Part shown: one piece after another, positions 11,820-24,464 of the stretch | Layout: each line of letters opens with the position of its first letter | How positions within the stretch are numbered: position 1 is the stretch's first letter | Source: Siphonodentalium dalli | Lineage: Eukaryota > Mollusca > Scaphopoda > Gadilida > Siphonodentaliidae | DNA length: 64,000 nucleotides | Reading direction: 5' to 3' | Assembly (NCBI GenBank): GCA_032622095.1 | Contig: CP136061.1 | Coordinates: 197,332,935 to 197,396,934, forward strand | Notes under the pieces: generated by a model | Databases searched by the model: none | What the model was told of the DNA's origin: nothing | What the model saw: only the letters and a program-made list of their open reading frames with translations | Made by a program: the position numbers and the translations under genes

Positions 11820-12300
11820 GATATATACTCTGGAGTCCCTACGTAGGTACTGAGCTTTGTCACAGGGGGAGTACCTAATTGTTGGCACTCTATAGTACCT
11901 GCCAAATATTTATATATTCTGCAGTACCAATATATAGATTCCATGGGGTACCTATATTTCGGTTCTGTGGAGTACCATTATTTAGGCCATCTAGAGTACC
12001 TATATTTAGGTTCTGTGGAGTACCTATCCAGGCATTATGCATATAATACCCACTCCATCTTTATGTCACCGATGTCATGACGCACACGATATGAAGTGCC
12101 AAGAAATACACGCACACACGCTTTCTTGACACGCCCATTATATTATCCGAAGTACCAAATATCAAGACAGGTACTCTGAAGTACCTGCTTGGGTACTCTG
12201 TTGTACCAAATATTTAAGTACTATGCATAGTACCTAGCAATTTGGTACTTCACAGAACCAAATATATAGGTACTATGTGGAGAACCTGCCCAGATACCAA
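11820..12300. repeat. GTACC-rich degenerate minisatellite
   Basis: More than a dozen near-palindromic GGTAC/GTACC words occur at about 30-40 bp spacing, for example TTCTGTGGAGTACC (twice), CATCTAGAGTACC and GGTACTCTG. They alternate with TATATTTAGG-type spacers. Units are diverged, and orientation seems to flip because the core word is self-complementary. No coding potential. Confidence 0.75.
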
Positions 12301-12549
12301 GCACTCGAAATTACGAACAATGGCCGACGGCAAATTTAACAATGTGGCATGTTAGATTTCAAATGATGCTACGGCGTTTAAACATCGAATTAAGTACACA
12401 ACCACGATCGAGGTTCTTCGAGATCATGTTATCAGTTACGTGGACGACATTGCACAGTGCAAAATGAGATAATCCGAATTATATCACTTGTATTAGTATA
12501 GAACCTTGATCGTGTTTTTATACTTAATTCAAGGTTTAATATCTCGATT

Positions 12550-13480
12550 TCAGGATTTCCCTGAACTGTTCCCTGCATGTGGAGTAAAATGTGTCTGAAT
12601 GTCGAAAATAATCGGCCAAATTTCTTAATTTGTGCGCAATAATATTAAAGTAAGCATTATAAATCAAACATCTTAAACAGGTCTGGGTGAAACACCAATC
12701 GATCTATAATAGTCCGATAAATAAAAAACTACCTTGCGATAAATCACAAACCTTTGCTAGTCGCAAATATATGCGATTTGTGATTTATAGCAGATATCTT
12801 GTTATGAGTTGGCACTAATGGGCTTAAACCGTATAAATATAAATATAAATCAGACATCTTCAACAGGTCTGGGTGAACCACCAATCGATCTATTATAGCA
12901 TGGTTGGGCTTAAATAGATCGATCTGTCTTTCACAGACAGCATGCATGTGGGATAAGGGGAGAACACTTTTGCGATAAATCACAAAACAATTTTGCGAAA
13001 AATCACAAACACCTTTGCGATAACTCGCAAACCTTTACGATAAATCTCAAACATCTTTATGATAACTCTCATACGACTTACTAGGTGATTATATTTTGCA
13101 ATTTATCGCAAATGCTTTTTGGCGCTAATGGGCTTCTGTAAACATTATAAATCAGGCATCTTAAACAGGTCTGGGTCAGGATTTCCCTGAACTTTGACTG
13201 CACGTGGAGTAAAATTTGTCTGATTGTCTGAAATAATCGTCCAAATTTCTTAATTTGTGTGTAATTAAAGTAAACATTATAACTCAGACATCTTAAACAG
13301 GTCTGAGTGAACAACCTATCAATCTATAATGGCCCGGTCGGGATAAAATAGTACAATCGGTCTTTCACAGCCAGCATGCATATGGGAAAAGGGGAGCAAA
13401 CCTTTGCGATAAATCCAAAACAACTTTGTAATAAATCTCAAACATCTTTACGATAAATAGCAAACTGAGAATATTCAAAA
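12550..13480. repeat. Complex direct repeat (about 625 bp period) with GCGATAAATCACAAA sub-repeats
   Basis: CAGGATTTCCCTGAACT with about 170 bp of following sequence occurs at 12552 and again at 13177. The AACAGGTCTGGGTGAA block occurs four times (about 12677, 12861, 13166, 13297). A segment with TCTTTCACAGACAGCATGCA occurs at 12929 and 13361. Between them the word GCGATAAATCACAAA and its variants recur many times (12737, 12972, 13018, 13407). Confidence 0.8.
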
Positions 13481-13793
13481 TAAACATATACAAATATTCA
13501 AATAAACAGAATTTCAATAGGCAAGAAATTTAGAGTTCCCTCTCTTACAACAGTGAGCACTGCGCCATGAAGACTAATCGGTCTATTATAGGCTGTTAGC
13601 CTAATCGGGCTGTTATAGATAAATTTGTGGTTCACTCATATCTTTCTTTATGCCCATCATAAATAGCGCGTAAATAGTATGAAATTGTCAAGTTTGTACA
13701 CTGTGTTATGTAAACACAGTTAAATTATGTTACAGAACCTGTAGCACAGTACGTAAATAGTATGCGATAAGCAAAATACTCAACAATGGGAAG

Positions 13794-13860
13794 ATCACAC
13801 TAATGAACTTTGGTTAATTAAAACTAAGACCATGTTGTTTGCAACATACCGCTATAGCAC
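13794..13860. repeat. Inverted-repeat partner of 11150-11215
   Basis: Reverse complement of the block at 11150-11215 over about 60 bp with a few mismatches; see that entry. Confidence 0.6.
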
Positions 13861-16307
13861 CCACTAACCCTCGCCATAAGAGTGTGCAATTAATGTAAAA
13901 GTAAAACATTTTAATTGGCATAGTTGTTGGTCTGATTGTCCAGGCACAGGTGTGAAATGGTCCAGACACTCACATGTGACATATGCACTTCATTTTCTTG
14001 ATTCATACCAGTGGGTGCACATCACATCCAGTTACATGCACACGTATGACAACGATATACCGGTACTCAATAACAGTCACAGATAGTTCGATTGAACATT
14101 CAAGACAGTTACATGTATATAGCCAACTCCATAACAACATGGTCCATTGTTCCATGTAAACAGCTGTTCTCTAGTTGATCGACCCCTTAATGAGTTTGAC
14201 CAATACTTTTATCACGACCAACTGTGGTACCACCTCGTGTTCGCAGCTAGACTGCATTATTCTTGTGATGGTTATATGAGTTTTATTTAGTTAATTTGTT
14301 AATTGATAATGCAATCGCGAATGTCGGTCAGTGAACAACTTTTTTATAAGCCATAAACAATTTATTAATTGAAATACCAGTATTGTTTTTTGTATAGTTA
14401 ACTCATACCTCGAAATAATCTGCGGCAAAAGGCGATGCCGTAGTCAAAACCATAGAAGCCTATATAGAATGTACGGTCAGTGGAATATTATTCAAGCCAC
14501 TTCCTAATGGCGTTTCTGATGCGTACCGAAAGTGACAAAGCATGCGACATAATATCGCATGTTTTGTCTCTTTTGGCGAGCAACGTAACATGACATTTTG
14601 ATGTAAAATTTTGGCGTGCGACTAATGTCGCCCATTTTGTTGCTTTCGGCGAGCGTCCGAAGTGCCATTAGGATGAGACATATGAATGCATTTATAAAGC
14701 AATGCCGTATAAAAGTGTCAACTGTGGTGATACCACTCGACCGTGGTTGAATGGCTGTACAACCGTGGTCATTAATGGCCTACAACCTTACAACCAGTTC
14801 ATGCATACATGTACATCACAACACTATAAATCAGTAGGTCTATCAGTTCATCGATCGCAGACTCCGTAGAAACATTCAAATCAATGTTCAGCAGACTCCG
14901 TAACTGAGTGATGATTTTGCGACACGGTTCTTGACTCGTAGACATGGCCACGCATATGCTTCGATGAAAATAGATGAATATGATGCATCATGAGTGACTG
15001 ATCTGTGTTCACACGTCAGTTCGCGATTATTAATTCCGAAGAAGATAATATCGACACACCAATTCCGACTAAACTTTCTCATTTTCTACGTTGTTGTTGA
15101 TATTGTCATGTACTAATCATTAGTGGTTGACATCAAAGCTTGGTGGAATTGTTGTAGCGTCAGCATCAAGTCAGCAAATGTACCACCATTGGCTTGTAAT
15201 GTAAATGTTGTGAACAGCCACAGTCGAATTAACAACTCGAAAATATCAACATCGACCGTTTTTTGTAGTTTAACAGCTTCTGCGGTTCACATTCAGACCT
15301 AAATCAAACAATGTTGACATTATTCCAGAACATCTACAGTACAAGAAGTAACTATTTGATCCAATTTGGCCAAATTTGCCCAAAATAAAAACTATTTATC
15401 ATTTCAGGGCTTCGATTTTCACGAGTTTTAGGACACAATAAAACGTCGGAAGTGTACCTGTAAGTCGAGGCCGAAGTCGGCTTCAAATAAAAGATGCAAG
15501 CGCTTGTTATGTCGTGTTTCTCCGTAGATATAAGGTACTCTAAAGCGATAGGTGAAGCGAGTCGAGGCGCGGCCAATTTGTTCACTTTGATTTTAACATT
15601 TGCACCCGTCACCGACACACATGCTCAGCTTGGAGCCAACGAGTTGGTACTCTGTGCAACCTATGATCTACATGTTCTACAGCGTTATACTGGTTCTAAA
15701 GGCATATATTATCATGCTCTGTGGTAATATAGGGGCTACATGTACATGTACTCTGGAGAACCTAAACCAATTTATTTATTTAAGAGTGTATGGTCGTTTC
15801 AACGGAGGTTACTATTTTAACAGCAATACCAACCGCCAACGCTTTAAATATAGGCTTCCTGTGATCCCATTGTATCCTCCGTTGGAATTAATTTGCCAAC
15901 TAAATGAAGAATATGTTTGGACCATTATTTTAAATGTCTACTTTTATTGGATATATACATTTAGCCATCAACCGTGATATTGAAAAATAGAAGCTTTGCT
16001 ATCACATATATGATAATTTACTGTGTGAAAACTTCGTTTGTGCGAAGGCGCCACTGTCTAAATAACCTGAAATATTTGAAAATCGTAGCAATTAATCGGA
16101 AATAATGAAATCCTCGAGTACAAGCTTAAAAATTGTGACACAGAAGGTGGCGCGTGTTAAATTAGCTATATATATGGAATATGAATAAATTAAGTAATCT
16201 GCGTCGTTGTCATCAAACAGTGCGAAATGTCTAAATGTTAAAAGTCATAATTCATTATCAACATATCGTCGTGCAAATAGGTTCATATGGGACCAGACTA
16301 TTGAGAT

Positions 16308-17077
16308 AGGTTCACATTGGACTTATTTTATTTTGAAATAAGCCGCAAGTTTGGAGTTTGGGATGATACCCGGAAAGATTTGAAAGGACTGTCAGCCCTC
16401 TCCTACAACCCACTTTTGGATGCTGTAATTCCGCTGAAGAGCATTTGTGGGGGTTGTTAGCTTGTAAGTAGATTACTATCTGTCCATGCACAGTAGGTGT
16501 TTGCATACTAACTGTGCATGAGGTGGATGCCACCGCGACAAGAAGCAAAGCCCCCCCCCCCAATTCCGAACATGCGATGCAGACTTACCTTGTTTTCTTT
16601 TATGAGTTTTGTGTGTTGATATATATTATTTTGAGTTATGAATGGTTGTAATTTGGGGTCCTATGTTATGCTTGCATGGTCTCCAGTTGCCTTAGTCTGG
16701 TGTATTCCGGGCTTGTATTACGGGTTCAACGCTAGGAAGAGGGTGCAATGCCCTCTTCCTGGTAACTTAAGGTCGATCGGGGCTCCTCAACTCTTGATGG
16801 TGCAATGCCAGCCTTTCAACCCTGTGCGAATGTCAGAACCCGTTGACCTGGTTCTAAGGCCAGACTGGGTTACTTAGTGTATTCTGAAATAAGCCCATAG
16901 GATGATAGGACTTTATACCCGTTGTACCGTTTATGGCGCGGACCACAATGAAAACACATTATGAAGAGTATTCGTCTGTAAAGTCGATGTAGGTTAATAT
17001 CGAGCGTACCGAGATACGGTTCAAATAATGCGGATATGGGCTTATTTGTGTTTTTGTAATAAGTTCAATGTGAGCTT
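16308..17077. mobile_element. About 770 bp element with ~38 bp terminal inverted repeats
   Basis: The left end at 16309 reads TTCACATTGGACTTATTTTA and on to AAATAAGCC. The right end (17039-17077) reads GGGCTTATTTGTG ... AATAAGTTCAATGTGAGC, its imperfect reverse complement. The interior has an 11-base C run at 16551-16561, a hairpin AGGAAGAGGG...CCCTCTTCCT near 16733-16760 and a 79-codon open frame (16638-16877) that resembles nothing I know. Probably a non-autonomous DNA transposon. Confidence 0.6.
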
Positions 17078-17999
17078 TTTGCCAGGAGAATAGGCTGCAT
17101 AGTTAAACTGTCATTGCTTTTATTAAATCGTGTTACATGACTTCAAACGATTTACCATGGATCATGTTGATTTGTATTGTTATAGATATTAATAGTTTAG
17201 CTTAATTAACTGAAGCCGATTCATATTAAGTCGGGAATTGGATATATATATATATTTATTTTTTTAAATTATTTTTTATTTGAAAAAAAAGGAACAAATA
17301 TATCATAACATTATTATTACAAAGAAGGGTTAACAAAATCAAAAGAGTAATTGTCTCGTTTGTTTTAGACTGCAAAGAACGGCGGAAGAGACAGAGTGTG
17401 TATAAAATGTTTTTAAATGATGTTGTGTTATTTAATTATTTGACATCCTTTAGTTGAAATTGAAATATTGGGTATATGTTAATTATAATTCATGTCTTTT
17501 CTGGGTCCCTCGTGTTAAATATATATACGATTAAGTAACATGCAATATTAAATGTGAGGGGTTATTAAGTGTTAGCATCGAATTACAGTCGTAAAAGTGG
17601 TCACATTTAAATTAGTTATGTACGGCATGGATTGGTGTATAGCTATATAAACAAAATAACTCTATATGAGTCAAATACGTGAAGTCACATGGCGCATGTC
17701 TGATCAGTATGCATATGTTAACACAATTGTTTTACAATACTAAATAATAAGTACCGAATACTTATACGCCAGCCATGTGTCATCTTAAGTGATACATTTT
17801 CAGCTTACGTAGATATCAATTGCTATGTTAGAATTAATTTATTATGGTGTTAGAACACTTTTCCATTTATCCCACCGAGATTCGGAATCTGTGTATTTAC
17901 ATTTGCTATTTGATCGGTAAATGTTATATTTAATTATGACCAAGATCATTTGGAGGAGGGGATCCATTTGATCAGTATCAAATTTACCAAATAAAATAA

Positions 18000-18475
18000 T
18001 ATTCAATGTAATTTCTAATTTACTTGAAGTTGTTTAAATATCCATACACTAACCTCCCTACACAACGAAGCAATTACGTGACATTGAAACATAAGATGGT
18101 TAATGGTATCTTTTTCGATTTTACAGAAGGAACATGTTTCCTTGTCTGATCCACGGGTCCCCTAAGGTATTAATGTGGATACTCGTGGTGGGGTTGACGC
18201 ACCAGGGGACTTGTAGTCTGATGGACCTATTTTCTTTAGCACATTTTATAATTTATCTGATATTGAACCCATACATATTTCGTGTCATAAAACAAAGGGT
18301 GTTTTAAAAGGCCCGACCACGAGTCTATGTCATTGTGCATATTTAGTTTCTCTTCCCATTTGGAGACCAGGTTTGGCGAAGTCTCGTCCACTACCAAATG
18401 GGTAATAATAATGAAAAATAGTTTTTGTCTAATGGATGTGCCCTTAATAAATATAAATTCACAACTATCAGACAA
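18000..18475 (-). mobile_element. L1-like non-LTR element, C-terminal fragment
   Basis: On the minus strand, 18475-18236 reads ETSPNLVSKWEEKLNMHNDI, DSWSGLLKHP and WVQYQIN. Further down, near 18150-18080, another frame reads CSFCKIEKDTINHLMFQC. Both fit the C-terminal region of L1-like retrotransposon proteins: a 'W...w..i.wfQ..i.hrIL' segment followed by a CxxC...H...C zinc knuckle. Frame breaks show decay. Confidence 0.7.
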
Positions 18476-18889
18476 TTCTGGATATATGTTCTCGATGCAT
18501 GGAAAATATTCAACTCAAAGATGGCTCCCAAAACTTAGAGATGTGCTCTCGTCGACTATTGTGCATAGCGATAATTTCAAAATAAACACACGCAATTAAT
18601 GACATATTTTTAGCCCTTCGTGACATATATTTTGTGAATGATCTTATTTTTGATAATAACAAGTTAATGTCATATGACGAAGCAAAGCGTAAATATGAAA
18701 TAAAAACTGCTTGTGTGACGTCAAACGGTATAATTTCATCAAGAAAAAATATTCCTAACTAAAATAGAACACTATATTAGTTATAAGCAGAGTAACAACG
18801 GACGACTGAACAACTCAATAATACCATATCAGGTCGAACACCTAATCAGATCCAATTCTAAATATATTTACAACTGCATTCAAGACCCC

Positions 18890-18960
18890 AAAATGAACAT
18901 GAACCTCGTCTCAAAAATGGAAGAGAAACTAAATATGCACACTATTGGAATTGGATATAT
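18890..18960 (+). mobile_element. Inverted second copy of the same L1-like segment
   Basis: The plus strand reads NLVSKMEEKLNMHTI and is nearly the reverse complement of 18333-18371 (CTGGTCTCC / GAGAAACTAAATATGCACA). Two fragments of one family therefore lie head to head about 550 bp apart. Confidence 0.65.
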
Positions 18961-19246
18961 AATTGGTATGTTGGAAATAATGTTACCAGTGCATGATAAG
19001 GCGACACTGATGTACGTTCCTGATCTGGGGTATCAGTATGAGAGGGAATGGCAAGCAGTACAGTGTCACTGGTTTCCATATAATTTCGGCCCTTCGTGTT
19101 TTTATCTATGTTTTTTCCTGACCGGGTCACAACATGCATTTTATAAATCCAGAGTTCAGGACTACCAATATCTATCTTGTGAATAAAATACAGATAAATC
19201 TTAAAACGGGGTACTACATGTATTTGTCACCCCTATTTGTCTATAC

Positions 19247-19267
19247 AGTAGTAGTAGTAGTAGTAGT
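19247..19267. repeat. Microsatellite (GTA)n
   Basis: Seven tandem GTA/TAG triplets. Confidence 0.95.
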
Positions 19268-20224
19268 TTATTTCGATCGTAATTCGCGGTAAAGTTCTTA
19301 GACAATACGGGCGATGACCACGTTAGTGTTTGCATAACAATCAATTTGAAATCATCCATCACCAAAGCGTCACATAGGGCAGTGTTTATATTCTCCAAAG
19401 CGGGCTGGGGGAGTTTCAGGGATACGGTCTCGATAATTTGCAATCAGCTTTTGTCCCAAGATATCAGTCGAAGAAATCATGATCTTGCTCATACACTGCA
19501 TTAAAAGGTGGGACCACAAAGTGTATCCATAAGAAAAACATTAAAACCAAAACATTTCTGCCTTGGATAACATAACGCATTAAGCGCATTATCAAAGGGT
19601 GACCACGTATACCAACAGATTAGAAAGGAACACTCATCCGAGAAATTAGACATAAGCAAAACCAAAAGCACAGTGCCGTGAAACAGCTAGCTAAGAAGGA
19701 AATTAAACTGGCATATCAACTCAGCAAATATTCTTGAGGTTGTCGAAAACTTGAAAATACGCACGGCGACTCACAAAACAACAACCACACACCAATAACT
19801 AAGAGTATGTTCTAATTTATCAAGAACACCAGACATTCCACCAGCAGTGGTGGACACATAAAGGGCCCAGTCGGTACCGTGCAAACAAATTACCAAGATA
19901 AAGCAAAAATACCCGAAATAACCAATCTGAATCTGTCTTTTCACCAAAAAGCAATCTCACTCTGTCACAATTAGCAGGGGCCATTTCAATGAGAACATTG
20001 TATGCACCAAAAACTTTGGATATTCTAGAATGGAAAACATAGCAGTTAAAGAAGAAGGAATCTTGAAATTCATATCCAATCTTATAATAAACAAAGCAGC
20101 TGGACCAGACAATATTATAACAATCATTCTGAAACATTTCTTCAACGAAATTGCCACCATTTGACAGAGTGGGATATACTCACCAGGAGTTTAATTCCGA
20201 AGCTTAACTGGAGCCTAGCTTAAC

Positions 20225-20480
20225 GCCTTAACTTTGAAATCGTCGGTATCATGTTCCGACAAATTGAAATGGCTCCCTATATACCGTACATCAGTATTAC
20301 CCGATGTAATTGAAAATCGGTGTCCGTTCATCCGTTCCCGCGCAGATTTTGTCCGGTTTCACCCAGATATATCTCCCCACGAATTTCCTGCATGTGATGG
20401 CATTCACAACTCCTTTGGACGCACAGTTGAAATGTCCCCAGGTCGTCATGGACTTGCCCTTCGAATTAACCATGGTCGGG
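20225..20480 (-). mobile_element. Penelope-like element fragment, GIY-YIG region (copy 2)
   Basis: Nucleotide sequence from about 20230 to 20475 is closely similar to 26955-27210, which encodes a GIY-YIG nuclease end. Shared blocks include AACTTTGAAATCGTC, ATGTTCCGACAAATTGAA, GGTGTCCGTTCATCC and GAAATGTCCCCA. The minus strand reads GKSMTTWGHFNCASK, then DKICAGTDERTPIFNY. The GETGQTL motif is broken here. Unlike the second copy, it has no recognisable inverted repeats on its flanks. Confidence 0.75.
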
Positions 20481-22349
20481 TTAATTGAGAATCGTGACAC
20501 CTGTCAGACACTTCCGAATATTACAGGGGAAGGTCCTTTCTCTGTAAACTTGTTTCTCTTGAACTTTGGTTCGCACTAATTAGTTCCCTAAATTAGGCGC
20601 CTGCATGACATCTATGGCGTCTCTGGAAAAATGTCATGCAACTTATTATCACCCTGCATGTATGATGCCTTGTCGTTATCGCGCGATGGTTTTGACTACA
20701 CCAGGATTGTGACCCATGTTGACGAAATTTGTTCTCAGATAGTCTTTTTCCGCGTCTCGTAAGTACTGCAAATGATATTATTTATCTGAAAAGTCCATTT
20801 TCAATTTTATGTCCGGGTGTTTGCTCGTTGAAATCCATTTGTAATATCTTCAGACTCTCTTCTCCGATGTCGACGATAAACCTGTAGTATATTTTATAGG
20901 TTTAAGAATTCGGGTTTCAAGAAATGATGTCTCCAGACGATCCATGAAATAGTTAGCAAACTGAAGGGCCACATATAGAGACGTTCACATTGCATGCCGT
21001 GTCTTTGATTTATAGAAAGTTTTAATCGTTGTATATATATTGAAAGTTGTTGTGTGTTAAAATGAACTTTGTGAGGCTGAGAATTACTTTGTCGGCATGT
21101 TTATTTTAACTGCACTTTGCTCCAGTGATTGTTTCAAATAATTCAGTCCGTCTTCGCGTGCACGTAACATGTGTATAGAGACTAACAACATCGAGACATG
21201 CCGTAAGTGATCGAGGATTTGGCTTTCTTCGGAGAAAAGCTACTACTTCGGATATTCAAATATTTTCGCCTATTTAGACTGCGGTACCTTTGTGCAAACG
21301 ACGTTTTCACACACTAAATTAGAATATTTTCTTGCAGATCTTCTTTTCCCAATATCTGGATTGATGACTAAAGGTATATATCCAACAAAATTGGGCATTT
21401 GGAATAATGATTCAAGGATATTCCTCATTTAGTTGGTAAATTTATCCAACCGGAGGAAAAAATGTGATTTTGGTAAGCCCCTTTAAATACATGTTACACA
21501 CTGTGAGTACATTCCATTGTGGGAACATTAGTCTTGTGCAGGGAAGTCGGTGGGAACACGTAGAAATAAATTATGTTCAGACAATCGATGTTTTAGGATG
21601 AACTTGACTGTACCACATTAGTCGATATCATAGAAAAATCTGTCACCTTTTCGTCGATTAACTGTAACCATTAGTCGATATCGAAATTTTGTTTTTATCA
21701 ATATTATCATTCAAATCAGCAGATAACGCACTATATACAGCACTTGTTGTATGAGTAAACGATGCCTGTGGTGTGCCTTAGTATGAATACATCCCTGGTT
21801 ACAATGCATGGCTGCATTTGTCAATGCTGTATGTTTCTGTTTATTAGGGTATCCAGGATATCATAAATGGAGATTTTTGTACACCATTGCAGATCTATTA
21901 AAATTTAGAGTGTTAGGATATGTGCATCTCACCACATACAATTGATCTTTCCACAGCTGTGAATCAAATCATTATTAGCGGATATTTTCGACCAATTAGC
22001 GACTGAGCAGGTCGCTTGCTGCAATGCAATCTATAATGCATCTTTCTTCACCTTGATTTTGCATACTGTACTTTCAGTGTTGAATTGCCTATATTCAGAA
22101 CACGTTTGTTGTCATATCATAATGTACTGAAATTGATATTTACCCCATGATGTTGGAAATTTATTAATGGTTATAACAATGATTTTCACTTTGCATGAGA
22201 CTTGTCATACTTTTCACAATCAAAGGCGAAATGTATGTTCTCAGGTGTACATATTCCATAGTATTAAAGAGTAAGATATGTATGTGTTTCCGATCCCTGC
22301 ACCGATTTCAACCAAATTTGGTGTGGTGTCTCGGTGTGCCCTGGCGACT

Positions 22350-23167
22350 GTTATAGCGGCGTTATTTTTGTCATTAAAAAATAATTTTTCAAGTTAAATT
22401 TTTTAAATGTTAAATTGAGCAGTAAGTTCTCTAAAAAAAATTCAAAAATTAAATTAATTAATTCAAAATGACTATTTCTTCGAACACCTTGTCTCCAAGC
22501 ATCCGTTGTTGAGTTGTTTCCGGCCGAAGGCCGGGCAGGATGGTCGGACTGCAGTTTGCACGTCCCTTCACCCTTTCTTGGCTTTTCGATGGAAATCGAT
22601 CTTGTGGCTGTCGTAGTTACTGTGGTTGGAGGCAAGGCGGCGGAAGCGTGGTGGATGAGTCTGGTGCTGTCGATGTTATATTGGTCTGTCTGTTTCGTCT
22701 AGTTGGAGGATGGACTTCGTCTTTTTCGTGGTGAGTAGCTGGTTTCTAACTTGGAGTTCCAGGAGGAGTGGGCTGTTGTCTAGTCGGGCTAATGTCATGT
22801 TTCTGAGTTCCATCAGTCTTTGCTTGATTGTAGGTATATTCGCTGCGTCGTGGAGGGCGTTGATCGGTGTACATGGTGGTTGGCGGAGTGCGATGCGGGG
22901 GGCTTTATTCTGGACTTTTTGTAGTTTTTCGATGTAGGTCTTTGGGGCTGCTATGAGGATGGCGGCACCATACTCCATGACTGGTCGGACGAATCTCGTA
23001 AGCTCGTAAGCTCCTCCCCCTAATTTATATGTGTGTGGGGAAACTCCATTAATGCTTCGATCGGATATCCAAATTAACCTCCGTTGTGTAACAAACTCAC
23101 GGGAATTCGGTCTGTGGAAATAAACGTACGTACCATATATGGATGGGGTTGGGGTAAACATTATCAA
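22350..23167 (-). mobile_element. Jockey-like LINE, reverse transcriptase C-terminal end
   Basis: The minus strand from 23030 to 22690 reads LTRFVRPVMEYGAAILIAAP, then YIEKLQKVQNKAPRIALRQP and later TIKQRLMELRN. This is the characteristic 'y.s.irPvleYg.pvw.......l.klq.vQnkalR.i.g.p' segment at the end of jockey-group reverse transcriptases. A trailing low-similarity segment continues to about 22350 and ends in an AT-rich tail. The upstream part above 23040 is already unrelated, so the copy is strongly 5'-truncated. Confidence 0.82.
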
Positions 23168-24464
23168 CAGATGGAAATATCAACATATATATTAATATAT
23201 ATATATGATCTATTCCATTGAGTGCTGAAGCGATGGAGATTTATAGACTATGTATATTAATACTAGTAAAATAACGCATTCATAATAAACCGACGGTATG
23301 CATGCAAACGTCACGTCACGAGCCCATCCATGCACTGTGGTGCTTATATATTGAAAAGTTAACGAAATGTTACACGATATATTTCCATTATTAGTCCAAG
23401 TAATTATAAATATTAATCTGGTATAATCATATGAAATTAATTTAAGAAATGTATGTGCGTGCGTGTGTGTGCATGAGGGTGTGTGTATGTATGTGGAGAC
23501 ACGCAACAATTTATATTTGAACGAAAATATCCATACAAACACACCATATAACACCGATGGATGGATTGATGGTATTTGGGAGACCCTACCATTTTTATTT
23601 AATTTTATATCAAATCATAACTCGAAAGAATAACAAAATCAACATATCAGGTCATAGTTGTGCTCGCGTGGTGGTAAAATTGTCGATTATCGACAAACAA
23701 TAAAGCATATTGTGTCTGTTGCTTGCATATCACACAATTTAGCAATTTCCCAATTGACCACAGTGATAATATAATGCCAGCAAAGACAAAGAATAATTAA
23801 GACGAGTTAGAATAATACAATCAATGTGTTAAACCCATATGTATATAGTGTATATTAGTACACCAATTTAGGACTGTAGACCGTTGTGCCTTTCGCATAA
23901 CCCAATTTGAAAATATCAAAGCTACTAAAGTAGTACAGTATCATCTGGCTTGTCTGCAAACAGAAGTACACTGAGTGACTAAAGTAGTACATACATGATA
24001 GCTACTATAGTAGACCAATTCGTTTGCAATTTTTACTAAGTTCCTGTGATCAACCCCAACCAAGTTATATACACAATAGAGGGATATATAGTGTTGTACT
24101 GAGAAGTCATTTGGTCCTGGAAAGGTACTTTGAGTATGAGTACATTTTATCACCTATACGGGCGAAAAATTAACACATAATCTGAGAAATGTGCCGTATA
24201 TTTGTTTACATATGAATTTGAAATTGTTGTTTTGGTCCAAATAACAAATTTAGATATTTGGTTAGTCTCGTGGTCAAGTTGACTTATTCACTTGTCGACA
24301 TTTAACCCCTTTATTAACATATTTTGTACACATGTGATCAGTATGTTTGGTCAAGCGTGATGCAAATCGGAAGAAAGTAGTAGCATTTCTCCGAAGAAAG
24401 GCAAATCCTCGAGTACAGGCTTACACACTGTGAAGTCTGTTGTACCCTTTATTAGCTCAACAAA

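Noticed and set aside
15600-15977. 125-codon plus frame
   Set aside because: No domain, no splice context, composition like surrounding intron.
16638-16877. 79-codon frame inside the 770 bp TIR element as a transposase
   Set aside because: Too short and without any catalytic or DNA-binding motif.
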